The notes beneath the pieces are model-generated. The model saw nothing but the letters and a program-made list of their open reading frames with translations, had not been told where the DNA came from and made no database searches. Positions 33,766-40,949 of a DNA stretch of 64,000 bases are shown here, piece by piece. Source of the stretch: Paenibacillus sp. FSL R10-2734 (GTDB taxonomy: Bacteria > Bacillota > Bacilli > Paenibacillales > Paenibacillaceae); the NCBI RefSeq assembly GCF_037963865.1, contig NZ_CP150170.1, forward strand, positions 2,604,001 through 2,668,000, written 5' to 3'. Position 1 is the first letter of the stretch. Every line of letters starts with the position of its first letter. Both the position numbers and the translations under genes were made by a program.

Positions 33766-34259
33766 AGAACAAAATTTTGAATCGTCTGTTAGGTGTAACA
33801 GATGACCGTGATGAGTATCAACTGCAAGAAATCTATAAAGAGCTGGCATTTTCGGGGGCATTAATGTTCTACCTTTCTATGCCTCTTATGTTCATATGTT
33901 TTCTAATTGATACGATTAAGAACACACTTAGCGTCGGGACAATAGGCCTCTTAATTGTGAATATGATTTACGCTAGCAAAGTGTTTTTCCGGATTCGCAA
34001 AAAAGAGCTGGATTCACTAGAATGTGCCAGTGAAGAGGAGTACAGGGTGAAGATCAAGAAGCTGCGTAAAGGTGGATTTCAGGCAGGTCTTTATTGGGGA
34101 TTGTTAATGTTTATACTAAATGCATACATACTACCTTATCTCGCAAGTGGTCGCATTGAACTAACCTGGAGAAATTTTATCATCTGGCTATGCGGAGGGA
34201 TACTCTTTGGCGTAACAATGTACATTATAAGCAAGTCCAAACTGAAGAAATGTTATTAG
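33762..34259 (+). CDS. Membrane protein coupled to an XRE regulator
   Basis: 165 residues with four hydrophobic segments in two pairs (ALMFYLSMPLMFICFLI, VGTIGLLIVNMIYASKVFF, GLYWGLLMFILNAYILPYL, FIIWLCGGILFGVTMYII). The soluble N-terminus and middle are charged. It resembles the DUF3278/DUF6773 class of membrane proteins that are often paired with a small XRE protein; exact family uncertain. It is closed by a strong terminator. Function unknown; such pairs often form switch-like regulatory or stress modules (inference). Confidence 0.8.
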   Translation: MKNKILNRLLGVTDDRDEYQLQEIYKELAFSGALMFYLSMPLMFICFLIDTIKNTLSVGTIGLLIVNMIYASKVFFRIRKKELDSLECASEEEYRVKIKKLRKGGFQAGLYWGLLMFILNAYILPYLASGRIELTWRNFIIWLCGGILFGVTMYIISKSKLKKCY

Positions 34260-34340
34260 TGACACAGTTGTAGCACTATATTAAGAGTCGAAGCTACTCA
34301 AATGGTTACAATTGAAATAAATTAGAATTAGCATACTAAT

Positions 34341-34381
34341 AATGCCCGCCAATATCTGAGGATATAGGCGGGCATTTTTTC
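34341..34381 (+). terminator. Terminator of the XRE/membrane-protein operon
   Basis: Stem AATGCCCGCC / GGCGGGCATT with inner TATC/GATA pairing, then TTTTTT. Confidence 0.92.
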
Positions 34382-34894
34382 TATCCATTCTAGCTGCTTA
34401 TAACGAGAATCTAGCAAGCTCGGAGCATGTCTTAGTTAGTAGGCTTGTGCTTCGAGAGGATCGTTCTCCTCTATGTATGCGAAGGGGAGGACGATTTTAT
34501 GGAAATAATAAAATATATGCTTCACACAATACAGTATTTCATATAAGTTACGTCCATTGAATCATTAGGGAGTATGATCTAGTATAAAGCAGAGCCAATA
34601 TTTAGCTTTATTTACATTAATTAACGCCAAATAATGACAAAATGTTCAGGATATCTTTCGTCTGAATGAGAGGTATTTTGACTTGATTAGAAAGGAGGAA
34701 CCATTTAGCTGCAGTTATCGACATAAGGTTAGCTAAATTTGAAGCGAAAAAAGAGTTAAATGTCGTAGATCGATTGTAGAGCTCTCTCATAAGTTTGAAC
34801 GGAATCTAGGGGTTACAGTGGTGAACAATGAAAATTTTGAGAGAGTAACGTGGAACAGGCCGATGAATGGACTAATTCGAAAAGGAAGATGTAG
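34382..34894. other. Gene-free stretch upstream of the cohesin operon
   Basis: About 510 bases without a convincing gene. It holds an AGAGGA/TCCTCT hairpin near 34455-34472, an ATG-led 27-codon frame at 34477, and an AAAGGAGG at 34691-34698 not followed by a frame. A perfect ATTTAGCT / AGCTAAAT inverted repeat lies at 34703-34738. It presumably includes the promoter of the cohesin-dockerin operon, but I cannot place it. Confidence 0.5.
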
Positions 34895-35902
34895 ATGAAT
34901 CGAAAATATATGATCTACGGATTGGCGGTTACTATCTGCTCGATGTTGTGGCTTACTCCAGCCTCTGCGCAAAGTGCTTCAGATTTTAAACTTAAGACAT
35001 CCATAAAGGAATCGACGGATACTCAATTTACGATCACGTTGTCCGGAGAAAAAATAGAGGATTTATACGCATATGAGACGAAGCTGAGCTTCGACCCTGA
35101 ACGACTTGAATTAGTTAAGGCGAAGACCGACATAGAGGGCTTCTCCGTGTCACCAATTGTGAACAATGGAGAGATTACCTTCGCGCACACCAAGATCGGA
35201 AAGGTCAAGGGTGAGAAAGGAAATCTGGATATTACGACGCTGACGTTTAAGACGAAGAAAGCGGGTACTTCTGAGTTGAAATGGACAGGAATGAAAATCG
35301 TTGATCAGAATTTGAAAAGTCAGATGCTTTCCCCAAATCTAACAGTAGGTTATACGAAATTGTTTACTGATATTAAGGGTCACTGGGCGAAGACAGACAT
35401 TATGGAAATGGTGGACCGTGGCGTCATTTCCGGGATGAATGTTGACATCTTCGCACCGAACAATAAGCTGACGAGAGCACAATTCGCGAAGATGATCGCG
35501 GATGGATTGAAGATCAAGGAAGGTGCAAGCAACCCTTTCAAGGACGTGAAGCAAGGGTCGTGGTATGAAGAAGCCGTGAAGAGAGCCTATGCTGCGGGTA
35601 TCGTGACTGGCATTTCTGCGGATAAATTTCAACCGGAGAAGGAGATCACTCGTGAGGAAATGGCGGTCATGCTCGTTCGTGCGAAAGCACATGGTCTTGG
35701 CGTGAAGCCAGATACTTTGAAGGCAGGAAAGCTACCTGTGTATACCGACGATAGCTCCATTAGTGAATGGGCAAGAACTTCTTTAGCCGTAGCTGTAGAA
35801 TCGAAACTAATGAAAGGTCGATCAGCAAAATTACTTGCGCCGAAAGGAAATACTACTCGTGCGGAATCCGCCGTCGTGCTTAAGCGGTTGTTAACGAATT
35901 AA
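34895..35902 (+). CDS. SLH-anchored cohesin protein (cell-surface anchoring scaffoldin)
   Basis: 335 residues, secreted. The signal peptide ends near SAQSA (about residue 27). A single cohesin module spans about 28-150 (ITLSGEKIEDLYAYETKLSFDPERLEL, ITTLTFKTKKAGTSEL). Three S-layer homology repeats span about 153-334 (TDIKGHWAKTDIMEMVDRG, FKDVKQGSWYEEAVKRAYAAG, YTDDSSISEWARTSLAVAVE), each with the ITR-like TRAQF/TREEM/TRAES motif. The SLH repeats bind pyruvylated secondary cell-wall polymer and the cohesin binds a dockerin. Together this is a minimal surface anchor for the two dockerin-bearing proteins encoded immediately downstream (first after 23 bases). AAGGAAG precedes the ATG. Confidence 0.88.
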   Translation: MNRKYMIYGLAVTICSMLWLTPASAQSASDFKLKTSIKESTDTQFTITLSGEKIEDLYAYETKLSFDPERLELVKAKTDIEGFSVSPIVNNGEITFAHTKIGKVKGEKGNLDITTLTFKTKKAGTSELKWTGMKIVDQNLKSQMLSPNLTVGYTKLFTDIKGHWAKTDIMEMVDRGVISGMNVDIFAPNNKLTRAQFAKMIADGLKIKEGASNPFKDVKQGSWYEEAVKRAYAAGIVTGISADKFQPEKEITREEMAVMLVRAKAHGLGVKPDTLKAGKLPVYTDDSSISEWARTSLAVAVESKLMKGRSAKLLAPKGNTTRAESAVVLKRLLTN

Positions 35903-35925
35903 TAAGCCAAAATAGGAGGTATTCT

Positions 35926-38900
35926 ATGCAATCTAACTTATCAAAGTTGAAGATTGGCACGAGATTATTGTTATCCCTTGCATTAGTATCACCGATTACA
36001 TCCGCATTTGTGGATGGATCAGCGCAAGCAGCTGCGCAGGTTGCCGCACAGGAAAGTGGAAGCGTATACATCAAGGATTTTAATGACGGTAACGTTAGCG
36101 GTTGGAAAAAAGGGGCAGGCTCAGGCACAGCGACGTTCGCCGCTGACAATGGGTCGCTTAAGGCAACGACAACGGGGCCTGTAGTTACCTACGATGTGTA
36201 TTCTCCTGTTATTACCGATGGCATCTATGAGTTGAAAATGAAATTTGACACGGTTCCTGGTCGCTTCGGCTTCGTGATCCGTCATGCAGATGAAGCAAAT
36301 TTCAGTGCCATTTATTATGACACTAGCAACTTTGGCTGGTATGCGGTGAAGGACGGGGGAGAGGCGTATGGTAGTATCGATAATAGCAACTATACATTTC
36401 AAGCGAACCGTGAATATACATTTAAGCTGGAATATGTGAATGACCAAATGACCGTATGGATCGACGGTCAACAGCTATTCAGTGCAAGTACACCCAATGT
36501 TCCAGTGAATGCTGGAAAAATTGGTATTCGAAGTTGGTTTAATAATAAAGTAATTCATATTGACGATGTAAAGCTTACCGAAGTAAAGGTGGATAGACCG
36601 GTGCAGCAGCCCATAACGGTGACGGATACACTGCAGTCCGCCGATATGACGGTTGTCATCGATAAGGAGTTTCCACGGGTGCAGAAATATACGTGGAACG
36701 AGAGCGGCGCAGAAATGAACGGTCAACTTATTGGAATCAACGAAATAAAAATTAACGGTAAGTCACACTACCCACTCGCAGTGGAATACCACAAAACAGC
36801 TGCTTCTGGGGATCGCGGCGAGCGAGCCAGTTACACGCTTCAATTTCCAGAGATTAATGTAGAGCTCGGTGCTGAACTGGAAGTGAAAGATAATGTAATG
36901 AACTTCAACATTACGCGCATCACCGAGAGCGGTGCCGAGAAAGTCAAGACGATTGAGTTCCCTAATCATGATCTCGTTAGTATTCTCTCTTCGGAGCCTG
37001 TTGCAAAGGAGACTGGTGTATCCATCACGGGCTCGATTAGTGATGAATACAAGGATCTGAAAGCGGGGGCTACGAATGCGAGTGGATCACGGTATTACGT
37101 ATTCCTGAACAACGATAAATTAGCAGGAACGATTATGAATAATGCCATAAATGGATCCGATAAGACGCGTCTTCGCATCGCAAACAATGGAAGTGGTGAT
37201 AAACAAGCATCGATTTGGAATGGTACATTTATTTACCGCGGTAGCGATACGATGCCAACGCAGTCGCTTCCCACCTCGAAAGTTGTCATCACACCAGACG
37301 CTAACGAAGATAACACCGTAGACTGGCAGGATGGTGCTATTGCGTATCGTGAGAATGCACCAATACCTTATGGTAGTCAAATGATTCGCGACAATATCTC
37401 TTATATCAGCATGAATTTAGGCTCAACGACGACGTCTCCGTTTCTGCGGGCGTTCGATAACGCGAAGAAAATTTCAAATCTGACCGATGGTTTCGGCCAG
37501 CTAGTCTTATTTAAGGGTTACCAAGGAGAAGGCCATGATGATTCTCATCCGGACTATGGTGGTAATATCGGTATTCGTCAAGGCGGTAAGGAAGATTTTA
37601 ATTTCGTATTGAGCGAGGGCAAGAAGTATAACATCAAGGGCGGCGTGCATATCAATGCGACAGAATACATGCTGGATGCAGTCGGGACCAAGTTGGAGAA
37701 TTTGGTACAACCGCTGTCTAAGGGATGGGGCTGGTTGGATCAAGCCTATTTCGTCGATCAGTCCAAGGATGTGCAATCCGGAGAATTAAAACGTAGGCTG
37801 GATATGCTGAAGGCGGACACGGGTGATAATTTGTCATTTATATACGTCGACGTCTATTACAATAACGATTTTAATGCAATGAAATTGGGAGAATACATTA
37901 ACGGTAATGGATGGATGTTAGGCACAGAGTTCGCAGGCCCATTATTTGAACCAGCGGCATGGGTGCATTGGGGTACGGACCCAGGTTATCCAAACCAAGG
38001 TGACAATAGTCCGATTGTAAGATTCGTGCGCAACCAAGTGCTTGATGGCTTCATGACGACACCACTCTTGAAGGGCAACCAACAGGTAGGTGTTGGATAT
38101 TGGCAGCCTAAAGCAGAGTTCTACAGCTACAACGAAACGACTAAGGCATTTTTTAATCATAATCTTCCGACTAAATATATGCAGTACTTCCCAATTATGA
38201 AAATGACGAATGATCGTATCGACTTTGAGGGAGATGTATCCGTCGAGCGTGAAGCAGATGGCAAAATTCATTTAAGAAAAGACGGTAACAACGTAGCTAT
38301 CATGACGGATAGCTCGAATGTTACAGATAGCACTGTCTTTATCCCATGGGATCCCATTCAAGAAACAAAAATCTATCACTGGAATCCAGCAGGTGGGACG
38401 ACGACTTGGAAGGTGCCAGCATCCTGGAGCAATGTACAGACAGCACAATTGTATAAGTTGACGGATCTAGGTCGTGAGCTTGTCGGTCCTGTGAATGTTG
38501 TGAACGGCGAAGTAACGCTCACAGCAACCCGTGGAACTGGATATGTCTTGTACAAAGATTTAGCTGAAGAGCAAGAAGACATGGAGTGGGGGGAGGGCGG
38601 CCTCATTAAGGATAATGGCTTCGACAGTCAAAGCTTCGGAAGTTGGAGCAAATCCTCTACGGGAGCAAATACGGATCACATCCAATTCGTGAAATCAAAT
38701 AACGCAGATGACATGGTGCAGGTGAAAGGACCATCCGACGCGACGCTTACGCAGACGATTACTGGACTCAAGCCTGGCAATGCGTATACCGCATCCATAT
38801 GGGCTAATATTGACGGCAAGCGTAAGGTAACTATCGGTGTGAAGCAAGGCGATGAGGAAGTCAGCAACTACATGGAAGATATCCCTGTACCGTATTATGC

Positions 38901-40842
38901 GCAGCAGCACAAGTACCTCAACACCAATACTCAACGCGTTAAAGTGACGTTTACAGCGCAAGCCGAAACGGCTGAGCTATCTATCAACGTTGCTACTGGT
39001 AATGCAACGGTGAATCTGGACGACGTCCGCGTATGGGAGAATCCAACATCTACGGATCCGGGAGACTCTGTACTGTACGAAGATTTCGAGAATGTAGACG
39101 AGGGCTGGGGACCATTTGTGTATAGCAAAAGCGGATATGTCCGGACGCATATCTCTGATAAAAGAGAAGGTCAGATCATGAATTACGTGCTTGACGGGAA
39201 GTATTCACTCAAATCGAATGAAAGCGGGACGGGCGAATGGCTCCGTACACTACCGCAGACACTTCGTCTTGAGAAAGACCACAAATTCCGGCTTACGATG
39301 AAAGTGAAGACGGATACGGAGGGCATGTATACGGTCGCTCTGCGCACAAAGGAGAATGGCACGGTTCGTGACTTAGCTTCCAAGACACTTAACCTTAGCA
39401 CAATCGATATTGATCTTCCGTTCCAAACCGATGGTACAGAGAACGCTTATCTCGCTATTATTAAGAACAAGGACAACGATCAAGCTGAATTGACTGGTAC
39501 ACTATTGATTGATGATATTCGCGTTGATGACGAGGGTTCAATCAATCCGGGAGAAGGCATCTTGGTAAACAACCTCGGATTGGCAGAGACAAACATCGTC
39601 CTTCCAATTGGTAATAATACAACATTGGTGGCGAACGTGGCGCCAGCTAACGCATCGAATAAAACACTCAAATGGGCTTCGAATCAGCCAACCATCGTAT
39701 CGGTGGATCAAAATGGCCGAATCACAGCACTGGCATCAGGAACGGCGACCATTACAGTTACATCAACCGATGGCAGCAAACTGACTGCAACGGCCCAAGT
39801 TACGGTGAATGAAGCGAATGTGCATATTCCGCAGTCCGGAATGACAGCTACGACTACGAGTGCCCAACCAGGCGATGAAGGGGCCAATGTGCTAGATGGA
39901 AATCCGGCAACGGCATGGCATACAGCTTGGTCACCGCCGCATCTTCCAGAATCCATCACCATTCAATTGGGCGGCAGCTACGATATTAATGAGCTGAAAT
40001 ATTTGCCTCGTACGGATGCGGCTAACGGTACGATTACGAAATATAATGTGTACGTCAGCACGGACGGAGTAAACTTTACGCTTGCTGCTAACGGAAGCTG
40101 GGCGAGGAACAATCAGGAGAAAAGCGTGATCTTCCCGAAAACAAAGGCGTCTTATGTGAAGCTGGAAGCTGTTGAGGCAGTTGGAAATTTCGCGTCCGCA
40201 TTGGAAATCAATGTGTATCATGTGCCAACCGTGAGTTCCGGGGAGCAGTCTGCTTTGCTGACTGGAGCGAATACAGTTTTGGCTGAAACAGAATTTAAGT
40301 TGAACCTCGGGTTGAAGGATGTGAAAAACGACGTTTATGCAGGCGTTGTAGATGTGACGTATGACCCAGCGATATTGGAATTTAAAAAAGCTATATCGCT
40401 AAATGATGGTATCAGCTTGCTTCAGGCCAAGGATGTCGGCAATGGCAAAATTCGCTTGATCTTTGCAAGCAATGGTGAGGCAAATGCGATCTCAAACGAT
40501 TCTGAATTCCTCGAATTGACTTTCAAATCAAAAGCAATAGGGGAAACGACTCAGACGGTTGTGGCGGTTACTAGCATGACGGTGGCAGATGGCGAGGGAA
40601 CGGAGTCATCCGTAGAAGGAATCAGCCATTCGATTGAAGTTCAGACGGATGTGCCTGTTACCTCCGGTGATGTCAACGGGGACGGCAAAGTGAGCATTGG
40701 CGACCTTGCGATGATTGCGGCACATTACGGCAAAAATAGTAGTCATCCAGATTGGAACTCAATCAAACGCCTTGATTTGGATAAAGACAATGCGATCGAT
40801 CTTGACGATCTCGTTATGATTGCAAACAAAATTATTCTATAA
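35926..40842 (+). CDS. GH101 endo-alpha-N-acetylgalactosaminidase with CBMs, cohesin and dockerin
   Basis: 1638-residue secreted protein; AGGAGGT lies 8 bases before the ATG. Order: signal peptide (about 1-37); LamG-like jelly roll (about 45-215); GH101 region (about 235-885) with FKGYQGEGHDDSHPDYGG; galactose-binding-like domains (about 890-1045 and 1045-1210); Big2 Ig-like domain (about 1212-1299); F5/8C CBM32-like domain (about 1300-1437); cohesin (about 1442-1575); dockerin (about 1580-1638) with two calcium loops (DVNGDGKVSIGDL and DLDKDNAIDLDDL). Likely catalytic residues by analogy to the pneumococcal enzyme are Asp642 in FIYVDVYY (nucleophile) and Glu668 in WMLGTEFAG (acid/base). The family releases the Gal-beta-1,3-GalNAc disaccharide from mucin-type O-glycans. 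Cohesin and dockerin on one chain allow docking to the SLH-cohesin protein or to copies of itself. Confidence 0.88.
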   Translation: MQSNLSKLKIGTRLLLSLALVSPITSAFVDGSAQAAAQVAAQESGSVYIKDFNDGNVSGWKKGAGSGTATFAADNGSLKATTTGPVVTYDVYSPVITDGIYELKMKFDTVPGRFGFVIRHADEANFSAIYYDTSNFGWYAVKDGGEAYGSIDNSNYTFQANREYTFKLEYVNDQMTVWIDGQQLFSASTPNVPVNAGKIGIRSWFNNKVIHIDDVKLTEVKVDRPVQQPITVTDTLQSADMTVVIDKEFPRVQKYTWNESGAEMNGQLIGINEIKINGKSHYPLAVEYHKTAASGDRGERASYTLQFPEINVELGAELEVKDNVMNFNITRITESGAEKVKTIEFPNHDLVSILSSEPVAKETGVSITGSISDEYKDLKAGATNASGSRYYVFLNNDKLAGTIMNNAINGSDKTRLRIANNGSGDKQASIWNGTFIYRGSDTMPTQSLPTSKVVITPDANEDNTVDWQDGAIAYRENAPIPYGSQMIRDNISYISMNLGSTTTSPFLRAFDNAKKISNLTDGFGQLVLFKGYQGEGHDDSHPDYGGNIGIRQGGKEDFNFVLSEGKKYNIKGGVHINATEYMLDAVGTKLENLVQPLSKGWGWLDQAYFVDQSKDVQSGELKRRLDMLKADTGDNLSFIYVDVYYNNDFNAMKLGEYINGNGWMLGTEFAGPLFEPAAWVHWGTDPGYPNQGDNSPIVRFVRNQVLDGFMTTPLLKGNQQVGVGYWQPKAEFYSYNETTKAFFNHNLPTKYMQYFPIMKMTNDRIDFEGDVSVEREADGKIHLRKDGNNVAIMTDSSNVTDSTVFIPWDPIQETKIYHWNPAGGTTTWKVPASWSNVQTAQLYKLTDLGRELVGPVNVVNGEVTLTATRGTGYVLYKDLAEEQEDMEWGEGGLIKDNGFDSQSFGSWSKSSTGANTDHIQFVKSNNADDMVQVKGPSDATLTQTITGLKPGNAYTASIWANIDGKRKVTIGVKQGDEEVSNYMEDIPVPYYAQQHKYLNTNTQRVKVTFTAQAETAELSINVATGNATVNLDDVRVWENPTSTDPGDSVLYEDFENVDEGWGPFVYSKSGYVRTHISDKREGQIMNYVLDGKYSLKSNESGTGEWLRTLPQTLRLEKDHKFRLTMKVKTDTEGMYTVALRTKENGTVRDLASKTLNLSTIDIDLPFQTDGTENAYLAIIKNKDNDQAELTGTLLIDDIRVDDEGSINPGEGILVNNLGLAETNIVLPIGNNTTLVANVAPANASNKTLKWASNQPTIVSVDQNGRITALASGTATITVTSTDGSKLTATAQVTVNEANVHIPQSGMTATTTSAQPGDEGANVLDGNPATAWHTAWSPPHLPESITIQLGGSYDINELKYLPRTDAANGTITKYNVYVSTDGVNFTLAANGSWARNNQEKSVIFPKTKASYVKLEAVEAVGNFASALEINVYHVPTVSSGEQSALLTGANTVLAETEFKLNLGLKDVKNDVYAGVVDVTYDPAILEFKKAISLNDGISLLQAKDVGNGKIRLIFASNGEANAISNDSEFLELTFKSKAIGETTQTVVAVTSMTVADGEGTESSVEGISHSIEVQTDVPVTSGDVNGDGKVSIGDLAMIAAHYGKNSSHPDWNSIKRLDLDKDNAIDLDDLVMIANKIIL

Positions 40843-40866
40843 GCCAGTAAGCATCTGATAGTGTAT

Positions 40867-40909
40867 CGCCAGTCGGTTTGCTTCAGGTAATCGGGCGCGA
40901 CGACTGGCG
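40867..40909 (+). other. Intercistronic hairpin between the two dockerin genes
   Basis: Perfect 9-bp arms CGCCAGTCG / CGACTGGCG with a long GC-rich loop and no T-run. It probably affects mRNA stability rather than termination, so the two large genes may still be cotranscribed. Confidence 0.6.
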
Positions 40910-40949
40910 TATATGCATCAGTTAATCGACACACGAGGAGGAAATATTC

